DNA of 42,475 nt from an uncultured Thermomicrobiales bacterium (GCA_902806405.1 CADCWL010000029.1:1-42475); one strand, 5' to 3'; positions 19,624-28,805 are shown, counted from the stretch's first letter. Notes: a model not told the origin generated them from the sequence alone. Translations and numbers: made by a program.

Positions 19624-20516
19624 GGCGCCGGCATCCGCTCGAGGACGTAGGTTGCCTCGCCCAGCGCCCGGTCGGCGACGAAGCCGGTGACGGCGTAGCC
19701 TTCGTCGAAGGCCGTCCGCAGGGTCTCCCGCAGCGCCAGGCGCCAGCGGAGGGCGGCGTCGAGATCGTCGGCGAGGAGGCGGTCGATATCGGCCGGGAGG
19801 GGGACCAGGGCGCGAGGGGCGGCGAGGCCCGGGGCGTAGCGGGGGAGGCCGCTGACGTCGGCGGGGACGATCGGGCGGGTGCGGCCGAGGAGGCGGTCGC
19901 GGACGCGCCGGTCGTGGAGGGGCCAGGTGAGGTGGAGGCGGTCGGTCGGGAGGCCGCCGTAGAGGCCGGCGCCGTAGCCGCCGCCGTAGCGATCGACCTC
20001 GTAACGGTCGGCGACGGCGCCGAGCTTCTCCAGGTTGAGGCGGGCGTTCGCGGCGCGGAGCGGGTCGACCGTCCACGTCATCTCCGGGAACCCCCGTTCG
20101 AGCGCGACCGCGGCCTGGAGCTTCTTCAGCTCGGCACCGAGGCCGGCGGCACGGGCGGTTGCCCGCACCCCGAGCATGTCGGAGACGAGGATCGGTCGCC
20201 CCTCCCGGTAGCCGCCCCAGCCGACGACGAAGCCGACCGGCTCCGGCGCGGCGGCGACGAAGGCGGCGATCACCTCGCCGCCGGTCTCGGGGAGGGTGAC
20301 GAGCGCGCTGGCGGCGAGGAGGTCGCGGTCGGAGACGCCGAAGACCTCCCGCTGGAGCGCCTCGACGGGGATCAGCTCCGGCAGCCGGCGAAGGGGGCGG
20401 AACGCGACGAGGCGGTCACCGACGGGCTTGCGCCAGCCCCCGTCCGGCAGGACCGAGAAACCGAGGTCCGCCGCGGTGAACGGAGCCTCGGCCGTCGGGT
20501 TAGGGGCGCCGCGCAC
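19620..20516 (-). CDS. Predicted GNAT-superfamily acyltransferase (COG3375-like)
   Basis: GFVVGWGGYREGRPILVSDMLGVRATARAAGLGAELKKLQAAVALERGFPEMTWTVDPLRAANARLNLEKLGA is typical of COG3375. Confidence 0.75.
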   Translation of the reverse strand: MRGAPNPTAEAPFTAADLGFSVLPDGGWRKPVGDRLVAFRPLRRLPELIPVEALQREVFGVSDRDLLAASALVTLPETGGEVIAAFVAAAPEPVGFVVGWGGYREGRPILVSDMLGVRATARAAGLGAELKKLQAAVALERGFPEMTWTVDPLRAANARLNLEKLGAVADRYEVDRYGGGYGAGLYGGLPTDRLHLTWPLHDRRVRDRLLGRTRPIVPADVSGLPRYAPGLAAPRALVPLPADIDRLLADDLDAALRWRLALRETLRTAFDEGYAVTGFVADRALGEATYVLERMPAP

Positions 20517-21303
20517 GGACCATCAGCCAGTAGGGATCGGTTCGCTCCACCTGGTCGGGCGTCACGGCTCGCGTCCCCTGTCGAAGGGTGGGGTCGAGCC
20601 CATGCCGACCCAGGATCTCGAGCACCCGCTCCAGGCCGTTCGCGCGGTTCGTGCTGCTGCCGTGGAACTCCAGGATCACCTCGTTGACCCGATCGAGCAC
20701 GTCCTCGTTGCCGGCCAGGACCAGCGCCTCCATCCCTTCGACGTCGAGCTTCAGCAGGTCGACCGGGCGGTCGACGTAGGGCGCGAGGCGGACCGCCGGG
20801 ACTTTGATGCGGCGGCTGCTCCGGGGATCGAGCCACAGGTTGCGGACGCCGGAACCGCCCCAGGTCCAGGCGCGTGGCCCGCCCCGTTGGGCGTAGAAGT
20901 CGATCTCGCCCGCGACGTCCGCCACCGCCGCGTTGACGAGCGCGACGCCGGTCAGGCGGTTCGCCCGCACGTTGCGGGAGAGGAGCGCGAAGACCGCGGG
21001 GTTCGGCTCGAAGGCGACGATCCGCGCCCGCGGGTAGCGCGACTTGACGTAGAGGACGCTGAGGCCGATGTGCGCGCCGCAGTCGAGGACGAACGGGGCG
21101 TCGGTGGACGCCGCGAAGCGGTAGTCCTCGTCGACGAAGACGTGCTCGCGGATGCGCGCGAACTCCTCGCCGTTGGCGAAGGCGACGGCCATGCCGTCGA
21201 TCGTCGCGGTGCGGGCGGGCACGAGCCGGCACCGGAACAGGCCCGCCTCGACGGCGGACCGGAGTCCACCGCCGCCGCGTCGGCCGGCCGCCGCACTTGC
21301 CAC
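20500..21303 (-). CDS. FkbM-family methyltransferase
   Basis: FVLDCGAHIGLSVLYVKSRYPRARIVAFEPNPAVFALLSRNVRAN...LLKLDVEGMEALVLAGNEDVLDRVNEVILEFHG. Confidence 0.88.
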   Translation of the reverse strand: MASAAAGRRGGGGLRSAVEAGLFRCRLVPARTATIDGMAVAFANGEEFARIREHVFVDEDYRFAASTDAPFVLDCGAHIGLSVLYVKSRYPRARIVAFEPNPAVFALLSRNVRANRLTGVALVNAAVADVAGEIDFYAQRGGPRAWTWGGSGVRNLWLDPRSSRRIKVPAVRLAPYVDRPVDLLKLDVEGMEALVLAGNEDVLDRVNEVILEFHGSSTNRANGLERVLEILGRHGLDPTLRQGTRAVTPDQVERTDPYWLMVRARRP

Positions 21304-21431
21304 CCTCGCCTCCCCCTCCTCGCGGCCGCCCGACCCGCGCCGCCGCGTCCCCCGCCGCGCGGAAGGCCGGCATTGTCGGGGCGGGTTGACAGGCTCGTCA
21401 ACGGGTGACCGCCCGCCCGAGCCGAGCGGAC

Positions 21432-22364
21432 TCAGTCCCGGCCAGCCGGGGTGGCGGGCAGCGCGGACGCGGCGACCGGGGTGCTGGCGGCGGGCGGCTC
21501 GATCGTGAGCGGCAGGTCGTAGGCCGCGAAGGTCTCGCGACCGCCGGCACTGCCGGAGCGGGTCTCGACGAAGCAGGGTCGGTCGTCGGCGTCGATCGCG
21601 AAGGTGAGGTCGATCCGGACGCCGAGTTCGGTCGTATTGGCGGCGCCGTACGCCTCGCAGCGGCGGCCGGCGACCTCGACCGGGCCCAAGGGCCGGAGTT
21701 CCTGGGGGCGGAGGTTGTCGGGGACCGCTGCGGTCGGGGAACCGGCGGGGAAGGGGGCGGCGAGGCGGGCGAGGAGCGGGTCAGCGGCCGCCGGGCCGAG
21801 GGCGGCGCGGTCGACCGCGAGCCAGGCGGCGGGGTCGGCGCCGGGCAGGAGCGCCTCGGCCGCCGCGCCGCGGACGAAGACCTGGTCGCCGATTGCTACG
21901 CCCTCGGAGACGACCGCGCCGCCAGCGCGCCGCTCCTGGCGCTGCCGGTCGGGCAGGAGCACCTCGCGCGAGATTTCGATCCGGTCGACGACGGCCGGCG
22001 GCGAGGCGGCGGGGGAGGCGGCCGGGGAGGCGTCGGGCAGGGCGGCGGCCGGGACGGGGATGCCGGTCCCCTCGGCGGTGTAGACGGAGCGGTAGGAGCG
22101 GACGCCGGCCCAGGCAGCGTCGACGCGGTCGGCGAGCTCGCCGACGGTGCGGGGGGCGCCGGTCGGGGCGGCGGCGGTGGTGGCGGAGTTCGCCGCGGCG
22201 ACGGTCGGCGGGACGGCCGTCGCCGCCTGCCCCCCGGACCCACCGCCGCAGGCGGCGAGCAGGAGCGGCACCGCCAGGAGGGCGGCGAGTGCCGCCTCGG
22301 GACGCGGGCCGCGGCCCCCCGCGAGCGCGCTCCCCACGCGCCGAGTCTGCTCCGCTGATCGCAT
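21432..22364 (-). CDS. Secreted lipoprotein (LppX/LprG-like or DUF-type)
   Basis: Signal with lipobox LLAVPLLLAACGGG; low-complexity Ala/Thr/Pro linker; remaining family assignment uncertain. Confidence 0.75.
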   Translation of the reverse strand: MRSAEQTRRVGSALAGGRGPRPEAALAALLAVPLLLAACGGGSGGQAATAVPPTVAAANSATTAAAPTGAPRTVGELADRVDAAWAGVRSYRSVYTAEGTGIPVPAAALPDASPAASPAASPPAVVDRIEISREVLLPDRQRQERRAGGAVVSEGVAIGDQVFVRGAAAEALLPGADPAAWLAVDRAALGPAAADPLLARLAAPFPAGSPTAAVPDNLRPQELRPLGPVEVAGRRCEAYGAANTTELGVRIDLTFAIDADDRPCFVETRSGSAGGRETFAAYDLPLTIEPPAASTPVAASALPATPAGRD

Positions 22365-22651
22365 CGCGCCCCCGTCCCCGTATCCGAACGTACACTCGGT
22401 TGGGGAAAGGGTACCAGACGGCCGGGCGGGGTGACCGCCGGCCTCCCCGATCTCACAACCGGCGGGCTGGGGCGTCTTATCTCTGCCCCCGAACGCGCGG
22501 CCGGAACGCCGGCTCGGCCGGGCGATGGGGGCCACGAGCGGGCGGCGGCGCGGCGGCGGGCACGGCCCGACCGGGACGACGCCCCCGACGGACGCCGCGG
22601 AGCCCACGGACCCGGGACCGCGATCCGGCCCGGGAGAGCAGGAGACGACCC

Positions 22652-22852
22652 ATGACGATCCCCTTCGGCCGCCGCCGGCTGACCCTGACCCTCGCTCCGG
22701 CTCCATCGCCGCGCCTTTCTCCCGCCGAGATCCCGATCGACGCCTCCGACGCGGAGTTCGTCCGACTCGTCCGAGGCGGGCACGTCGACGTGGACCGCGC
22801 CCGCTGGGAAGGGCTGGCCCTCCTCTACGGCGGCCTGCGACGTCGCCCGTGA
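22652..22852 (+). CDS. Small hypothetical protein, 66 aa
   Basis: ATG with upstream GGAGA; MTIPFGRRRLTLTLAPAPSPRLSPAEIPIDASDAEFVRLVRGGHVDVDRARWEGLALLYGGLRRRP. Confidence 0.55.
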   Translation: MTIPFGRRRLTLTLAPAPSPRLSPAEIPIDASDAEFVRLVRGGHVDVDRARWEGLALLYGGLRRRP

Positions 22853-23100
22853 CCCGTCGTGATGGGGGTGCCAGGAGCGGGGGCGGTCGGCTTCGCCCAC
22901 CCCGTTCCGGCCCGCCGGCGTCCCCACCCGGAACGGGGCGCGAGGGTGGAGGGCGTCTTCCCTATCCGGGCGGGCGCGCCGGCGGGGTGGATGCGCGGCC
23001 GTAAGCCCCTGCCACCGTGCGGCGCGTCACCGCGGCCGGATTGTCTCGGCAGTTCCCAGCGTCGCTTCCCCACAGATCGATCGTGAAAGCAGGTACCGTC

Positions 23101-23220
23101 ATGGACCCGACGTCGATCGGCCTCGCCCTTCTCGTCCTCGGCCTGGTGCTGCTCGACCTCGCCGCCCTCCGCTTCGGGGTGGACACCCGCCCCGGGCCGC
23201 GGGACCGCCCGGACTGGTAG
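23101..23220 (+). CDS. Small single-TM hypothetical protein, 39 aa
   Basis: MDPTSIGLALLVLGLVLLDLAALRFGVDTRPGPRDRPDW; hydrophobic helix; stop is about 35 nt before a perfect terminator hairpin. Confidence 0.5.
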   Translation: MDPTSIGLALLVLGLVLLDLAALRFGVDTRPGPRDRPDW

Positions 23221-23254
23221 CCGCCTTCGGGGCCGCACCCGGGCCGGGACACCG

Positions 23255-23293
23255 AACGGCGCGGCCGCCCCGACCGGGGCGGCCGCGCCGTTT
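23255..23293 (+). terminator. Intrinsic terminator hairpin
   Basis: Perfect palindrome AACGGCGCGGCCGCCCC-GACC-GGGGCGGCCGCGCCGTTT. Confidence 0.75.
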
Positions 23294-23327
23294 CGCGCGG
23301 GCGGCGTTCCGGGCCACCCACCGGGAG

Positions 23328-24860
23328 CTACGGGAGCGCGGTCGGCGTCACGACGTCGACGGCCTCGACCGTCTCCGCCGCGTCCTCGCCCTGCTCCACG
23401 GCGTCGGTCTCGCCGTCGGTGGGGGTGCCGACGGCGGCGACCGTCGCGACGGCGCCCGGCGTCGTCTCCACGGCGGCGCCGGGGGTCGCCAGAGCGCCCT
23501 CGCGGACGGCCGCCCGGGAGGCGAGGACGAGCAACTCCAGGCTCTGGTCCTCGGCGCGGCCGACCGCCACGGCGTCGTAGGTGACGCCCGGCTCGAGCTG
23601 GGCGTCGGCCGTGACCGCGATCGTCGCCTCCCCGGCCGGCCGGACCTCCAACGTGTAGGCCCCGGAGTCGACGGTCGCGTAGTCGCTCGCCTGGCCGGGC
23701 TCGATGCCCTCGACCAGGGTCGGCCCCTCGGTGATCCCGACGTCGACGTTCTCGACGTCCTGCGAGGCGTGGATGACGCGCAGCCGCGATTGGTTCTCCG
23801 GGAGGGGCGTCAGGTTGATCTCGTTGACGGTCGCCTCCAGCTCCTCCCCCTCGCCGGTGACGACGGCCTGGTAGGCCTGGCCGGCCGTCAGGTTGGTCTC
23901 CGTCTCCAGGATCGCTTCGTCGACCGAGGCGCCCGCCGCGGTGACGCGGAGCTGCCGGTCTTCCCCGGCCGGGACGATGACGTACTCGGTGGCGGCGGCG
24001 AAGGCGACGCCCTCGGCCAGGGCCGAGTCGTTGACATAGGCGTCGATGTCGGCGGCGCCGGCGGCGGCGTGGACGATCCGGACGCAGGCGTCTTCGGCGC
24101 TGCCGGCCAGGCCGAGGACCTCGGTGCAGGGGCGGGAGACGTTCGTTTCCAGCGGCAACAGCCGCACGCTCTGGTCGCTGACCTGGCCGATGGCGACGAG
24201 GTCGTAGACGCGGCCGGGCTGGATCGTGATCTCCGGCACGGTCGCCAGGGCACGGTCCTCCTCGCCGCGGAGGTCGAAGCTGACGGTGCCCGGCTCGATG
24301 TCCTGGTAGTCGGTGGCGGCCTCGAAGGCGACCCCGTCGAAGAGGGTGTCGCCGCCGGTGACCGCGATGTCGATCTCCCCGGCATCCGGCGCGGCGTTGA
24401 CGACCCGGGCGCGGGCCATGCCCTCCTCGGTCGCGTCGAGGTTGACGTCGACGACCTGGCCTTCGATCTCGTTCAGGGTGCCACGGACGACGAAGATGTA
24501 GGCCGCGCCGGAGTCGGCCTCCAACTCCTGGTCGATGAGGGCGGAGTCGGCCGGCTGCCCGGTGGGGACGACCTGGAGTTGGTGGTTGGCGGGGGTGAGC
24601 GGCACGTAGTCGGTGGCGCTGCCGTAGACGATCCCCTGGGCCAGCGGCTGGCCGTCGAGCAGGACGTCGACGTCGGGCGCCCCCGGCGAGGCGTGGACGA
24701 TCCGGATCGTCGCGTTCGCGGCGACGTCCTCCTCCTGGGCGCCGGCGGTCCGCGCCGCCGGCTGGACCAAGGCAAGCAGCGCCAGCGCGGCGACGATCAC
24801 GACCAGCCCGCGCCCGAGCGCGGCAAAGTCGCCGAGCGCGCGGCGGAACGACCTCGACAT
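23328..24860 (-). CDS. Secreted protein with four tandem DUF4397-like repeats
   Basis: Signal peptide; repeats begin ATIRIVHASPGAPDVDVLLDGQ / ARARVVNAAPDAGEIDIAVTGG / ACVRIVHAAAGAADIDAYVNDS / SRLRVIHASQDVENVDVGITEG. Confidence 0.9.
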   Translation of the reverse strand: MSRSFRRALGDFAALGRGLVVIVAALALLALVQPAARTAGAQEEDVAANATIRIVHASPGAPDVDVLLDGQPLAQGIVYGSATDYVPLTPANHQLQVVPTGQPADSALIDQELEADSGAAYIFVVRGTLNEIEGQVVDVNLDATEEGMARARVVNAAPDAGEIDIAVTGGDTLFDGVAFEAATDYQDIEPGTVSFDLRGEEDRALATVPEITIQPGRVYDLVAIGQVSDQSVRLLPLETNVSRPCTEVLGLAGSAEDACVRIVHAAAGAADIDAYVNDSALAEGVAFAAATEYVIVPAGEDRQLRVTAAGASVDEAILETETNLTAGQAYQAVVTGEGEELEATVNEINLTPLPENQSRLRVIHASQDVENVDVGITEGPTLVEGIEPGQASDYATVDSGAYTLEVRPAGEATIAVTADAQLEPGVTYDAVAVGRAEDQSLELLVLASRAAVREGALATPGAAVETTPGAVATVAAVGTPTDGETDAVEQGEDAAETVEAVDVVTPTALP

Positions 24861-25000
24861 CCCCCGTCCTTTCCTCGACCCGGGCGCCATCGCCCGCCGG
24901 GCGTCCGCCGCAATCCGGCGTGCCGCGGCGGCGAGTTTGCCACAGTTCCGGGCCGGACGGGACCTGCGTCGCGACGGGTCGGAGGGGGAGTGGCTTCGGG

Positions 25001-25372
25001 GTGGGCGACCCGAACCGTTTCCATCCGGCGGCGGTGACCCCGGTCGGCAACGCGGCGAAGCACCGCCCGGCCCGGCCGTGCTTGGGCCCGACCTGCCGCG
25101 TCGCCGACAGCGACCTTGTGGGAGCGGTGGTGACCGCCCGTCCTGGCGTCCCGCCGGAGGATCTGCCGCCGATCGTTGGCCGCTTCTCTCGGGTCGGCCG
25201 GCGGCGGAAGCGGACGAAGGGGGGGCTCGATCTACCGATCGCCAGGGCGCACGGCTGCCGGATCGGGCGGGGGGCCGCGTCGGCGATCCGGCTCCCCCCG
25301 CGTGCGCCCGCGGCCGAACCGGAGGCGGCGGCGATCGCGACGGCGACGCTTCCGCTCCGAAAGGAACCCTAG
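25001..25372 (+). pseudogene. Histidine kinase HATPase-domain remnant
   Basis: DPNRFHPAAVTPVGNAAKHRPA (N-box-like) and GVPPEDLPPIVGRFSRVGRRRKRTKGGLDLPIARAHGCRIGRGAASAIRLPP (degenerate G1/F/G2 boxes); no kinase N-terminus upstream. Confidence 0.6.
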
Positions 25373-26511
25373 CTGCGGAGCACGGCGTCGAGCGCGCCGC
25401 AGAGGGCGGCGAGGGGGGCGTAGGCGGCGCCGCCGGGGCGGAGGTCGGCGGCGGGGGCGCGGGCCAGGGTTTGGGCCAGGGCCAGCACCTCCGCGCGGAG
25501 GCGGTCGGCATCGTAGGGCGGGGCGCCGGCGGCATCGGCGGCGCGGGTGAGCGCCTGGCGGTCGGCGCGGGCGCCGACGGCGGCCGCTGCGAGGGCGGCG
25601 AGGAGGGGTGCCGCCGCCGCCGGATCCCCGCCGTCGGTCGCGGCGCGGGGCGGAGCTGTCGCCTCCCCGGCGCGGAACCCCGCGAGGGCCGTCGCGGCGG
25701 CGGCCTCGTCGTCGGGGAGGTGGGCGTCGCGAAGGGCACGGGCGAGGCGCATCGCCTCCTCGGCCGGCAGCTCCTCGGCCACGATCGCCGCCCGCAGCGC
25801 CTCCTGCTGGCCGGGGGGGAGACCCTGGAGGGCGCGGCTCTGCTTCTCGCTGAGGCGGCCGGCGCGGATGTCGTCCCGGGCGGCGTCCGGCAGCTTCTCC
25901 GTACCGAGGAGCTGGAAGAGGCGGCTGCGGCGGACGCCGACCGCCTCGGCGACTGCCTCCCAGGGGGCGTCGTCGAGCTGGACCTTGAGCGCGCGCAGGG
26001 CGGCGGCGCGGTCGACGGCGTTCAGGTCGTCGCGGACGATGTTCTCCATGAGCTGCTGGATCAGCCGCCGCTCCTGCGGCACCTCCCGCACGATCGCCGG
26101 GATCGCCGCCAGGCCGGCGGCACGTGCGGCGCGCCAGCGGCGCTCGCCGTGGAGGACGACGTAGACGTCGCGCCCGGCGTCGTAGCGGACGGCGATCGGC
26201 TGGAGCACCCCCTCGCGGCCGATGCTGGCGGCCAGCTCCGCCAGCTTCGCCTCGTCGAAGGTGCGCCGGGGCTGGTCCGGGTCCCCTTCGATCCGGTCGA
26301 GCCGGATCTCCTTCGCGTCCGGGAGGTCGCCGACGCCGACGGCCTGGGGCCGGCCGTCGGCGAAGAGGGCGTCGACGGTGAAGCGGCGGCGGCCTTTGGC
26401 GGCGGCCCCCCGACCCGCGATCCTGGCGGGAGCCAGCACGTCGTCGTCGGCTCCCCCCAGGATCGGGGCCCCGCTCTCGGGGCGGGGGGAGGCCGTCTCC
26501 GTCCTAGGCAT
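25369..26511 (-). CDS. parB: ParB/RepB/Spo0J-family partition protein
   Basis: IRLDRIEGDPDQPRRTFDEAKLAELAASIGREGVLQPIAVRYD...VLHGERRWRAARAAGLAAIPAIVRE...QLMENIVRDDLNAVDRA. Confidence 0.93.
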   Translation of the reverse strand: MPRTETASPRPESGAPILGGADDDVLAPARIAGRGAAAKGRRRFTVDALFADGRPQAVGVGDLPDAKEIRLDRIEGDPDQPRRTFDEAKLAELAASIGREGVLQPIAVRYDAGRDVYVVLHGERRWRAARAAGLAAIPAIVREVPQERRLIQQLMENIVRDDLNAVDRAAALRALKVQLDDAPWEAVAEAVGVRRSRLFQLLGTEKLPDAARDDIRAGRLSEKQSRALQGLPPGQQEALRAAIVAEELPAEEAMRLARALRDAHLPDDEAAAATALAGFRAGEATAPPRAATDGGDPAAAAPLLAALAAAAVGARADRQALTRAADAAGAPPYDADRLRAEVLALAQTLARAPAADLRPGGAAYAPLAALCGALDAVLRS

Positions 26512-27346
26512 GGAGCGGGGTCCTCTCGGCGGTGGCCGCGGCGGCGGCGGTCGCGACCGGGTCGTTCGTCTCGAGCCAGGCGCCGACCTCGCGGTAGGCG
26601 GCGGCGACGGCGGAGCGGGGCATGTACTGGAGGATGCTGGTGCGCTCCGCGGCCGACTCGGCGCCCTTGACGGAGAGGGGGACGGCGGGCAGCAGCGCCA
26701 TCTCGGGGAACTCCTCGGCGAGGGTCGCCAGCATGTCGGCGGCGAGGCGGGAGGAGTGGTGGACCTTGGTCGGGAGGAAGCCGACGACCCGCAGCTCCGG
26801 GTTGAGGCGGCGGATGCGGTGGACCGTCTCGAAGAGGCGGCGGAGCACCATCAGCGAGAGGGGGTGGGGCTCGATCGGGACGACCAGTTCGTCGGCGGCG
26901 ACCAGGATGTTGACGGAAAGGACGTTGAGGGCCGGCGGCGAGTCGATCAGAACGTAGTCGTAGGGGGCAAGGTCGGCGGCGCCGAGCCGGTAGTCGAGCT
27001 GGCGCTCCCGCTCCAGGACGTTGAGCAGTTCCAGCTCGGCGGCGGCGAGATCGGGATGGGAGGGGACGAGGGTGACGCCGGGGATCGTGGTCGGGGTGGC
27101 GACATCGGCGATACCGAGGCCGTCCTCGAGGAGCAGGTCGTAGATCGAGCGGTCGAGGCCGGCGACGTCGACGCCGATCGCCATCGTCAGGCTGGCCTGC
27201 GGGTCCATGTCGAGGGCGAGGACGCGGCGACCGCGCTCGGCGAGGGCGGCGGCGACGTTGAGGGTGCTGGTGGTCTTGGCGGTGCCGCCTTTCTGATTGA
27301 AGAAGGCGACGACGCGGGTGGGGGAGGTGCGGGTGCTGCGGGCCAT
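26504..27346 (-). CDS. parA: ParA-family ATPase
   Basis: VVAFFNQKGGTAKTTSTLNVAAALAERGRRVLALDMDPQASLTMAIG deviant Walker A; YDYVLIDSPPAL Walker B; overlaps parB start. Confidence 0.93.
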   Translation of the reverse strand: MARSTRTSPTRVVAFFNQKGGTAKTTSTLNVAAALAERGRRVLALDMDPQASLTMAIGVDVAGLDRSIYDLLLEDGLGIADVATPTTIPGVTLVPSHPDLAAAELELLNVLERERQLDYRLGAADLAPYDYVLIDSPPALNVLSVNILVAADELVVPIEPHPLSLMVLRRLFETVHRIRRLNPELRVVGFLPTKVHHSSRLAADMLATLAEEFPEMALLPAVPLSVKGAESAAERTSILQYMPRSAVAAAYREVGAWLETNDPVATAAAAATAERTPLHA

Positions 27347-27559
27347 CGGTGGGGTGCCCCCATGCTGCCGGATGCGCTCCGCCCCGAGGGCGGCGACGCG
27401 GCGCGGGCGCGTCGGCTCCGCGGCGGAGAGTGTACGTACGGCTACCGAGGAGGATACCACGGGGGTGACGACGAGGCAAGGGATGCGCGGTGATGGCGCG
27501 AGGGGGCCGGCCGGCTTCGCGATGCGGGTCGACGGGGAGCGGGTCTCCTGGGCCGAGCG

Positions 27560-27715
27560 GTCGAGGCCGCGGGGGACGTGCCGGATGTCGATCCCGACCG
27601 GCTGCCCGGCCGCGTTGAGGGCGAGGACGACGCCGGCGCCGACCTCCCGGGCGTCGGCGCCGGGGCGACCGTTGAGGTCGATGGAGAGGGGGTCGGTGTT
27701 GGGGTCGGAGGGAAG
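27560..27715 (-). pseudogene. DUF2283-like remnant
   Basis: SDPNTDPLSIDLNGRPGADAREVGAGVVLALNAAGQPVGIDIRHVPRGLDRSAQE resembles the DUF2283 core (DPETDxLxI...G.VLxxDxxGxxVGI.I); no good start codon. Confidence 0.5.
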
Positions 27716-27861
27716 CGTCGTGGGTGCCCTGTGTCTCCGTTTCGGCGATGCTACGCGCAAGGAGGACACCCCAGCGGCGATGCGGAGACGGCGGGGTGCG
27801 CCCGGGCACGGGCATCCTGTCCGGTGGGTGGACTCGTGGGGAACGCTGCGGTGGCTGTCGG

Positions 27862-28085
27862 ATGAACAAGCGCGGGCTCTCCGACCGGGTGCGCAACAGC
27901 CCGCGCGAGGCGCGGTACTCCGACTCCCAGGTGCTGGTCGAGGCGGTCGGCTCGACACGCCAAGGCACACGGGGACGCCATCGGGTCTACCGGCATCCCT
28001 CCGCTCCCGAGCGCCTCAACGCAGCCGGGTAAGAACGACAAGGCCAAGGAGTGTCAGGCCGCGCCGTTCCTGGACGTGATCCACG
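27862..28085 (+). pseudogene. HicA-like toxin, frameshifted
   Basis: MNKRGLSDRVRNSPREARYSDSQVLVEAVGSTRQGTRGRHRVYRHPSAPERLN then a shift to frame QPGKNDKAKECQAAPFLDVIHA. Confidence 0.65.
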
Positions 28086-28103
28086 CTCGAGACCCGCGGC
28101 GGG

Positions 28104-28371
28104 AGGATGGATCGCGAAGGACGATTGCCCCATCGTCATCTTCTTCTGGGGCGAAGGGGACGAGGTGTACATTGCGGACGTTCGCGACCTCCGCTATTGG
28201 TCGGCCCACGGCGAGATGCCCGAGGAGGCGCTGCGGGAGATCCTGATCGCGTGGGAGCCCTGGCTGAAGGTGGCCCACGAGGACGGCCTGTCCCTCCCTG
28301 ATCCGAGCGCGTTCGGGGCCCTGCCCGCGCCCGCCCGGAAGGCGGCGCCGATCACGGTCGACGCCGCCTAG
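28104..28371 (+). pseudogene. HicB-like antitoxin, apparently frameshifted near its N-terminus
   Basis: ATGGATCGCGAAGGACGA after GGGAGG gives MDREGR; shifted by one base the frame continues CPIVIFFWGEGDEVYIADVRDLRYWSAHGEMPEEALREILIAWEPWLKVAHEDGLSLPDPSA, a clear HicB domain. Confidence 0.7.
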
Positions 28372-28391
28372 GCTCCGACCCCCCCGGAAGT

Positions 28392-28805
28392 CTAGGCGGG
28401 CGACGCGGTGGGGTTGGGCTCGGCGGCGCAGCGGGGGCAACGACCGTAGAGGGTGAGGTGGTGGGCCTCGACGACGAAGCCGTCGGGCAGCGTCGTGCCG
28501 TCCGGGATGGCGACGAGGCAGCCGAGGCAGCGGTCCAGCTCGAACCAGTGGTCGCAGCTCAGGCAGCGGAAGTGGTGGTGGTGGCCGCGGCCGATCGGCT
28601 CGTAGTGCGGCTCCTCGCCGGGGAAGTCGACGGCGACGATGTGCTCGGTGGCAAGGAGGAGCTTGACCGTGCGGTAGACGGTCGCCAGCCCGAGGCCCGG
28701 CGCGTCCTGACTGGCGCGGGCGTGGATCTGCGGGATGGAGAGGGGACCGGCCGCCTGTCGGATGGTATCGAGAATGGCGTGTCGCTGAGCGGTCTGGCGC
28801 TGCAT
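28392..28805 (-). CDS. Fur-family transcriptional regulator
   Basis: QRHAILDTIRQAAGPLSIPQIHARASQDAPGLGLATVYRTVKLL; metal motif GHHHHFRCLSCDHWFELDRC; YGRCPRC. Confidence 0.92.
   Translation of the reverse strand: MQRQTAQRHAILDTIRQAAGPLSIPQIHARASQDAPGLGLATVYRTVKLLLATEHIVAVDFPGEEPHYEPIGRGHHHHFRCLSCDHWFELDRCLGCLVAIPDGTTLPDGFVVEAHHLTLYGRCPRCAAEPNPTASPA

Noticed and set aside
22825-25050. 741-aa minus-strand ORF
   Set aside because: Arg/Pro/Gly-rich shadow frame overlapping the DUF4397 protein frame; no domain signal
26504-27346. KGGTAKTT Walker A of ParA as a novel ATPase variant
   Set aside because: KGGxAKTT versions are known to me in ParA-family proteins; the rest of the protein is ordinary
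25369-27346. parAB as proof of a plasmid
   Set aside because: parAB is common on chromosomes and megaplasmids; no replication initiator or obvious parS was seen, so replicon type is unresolved
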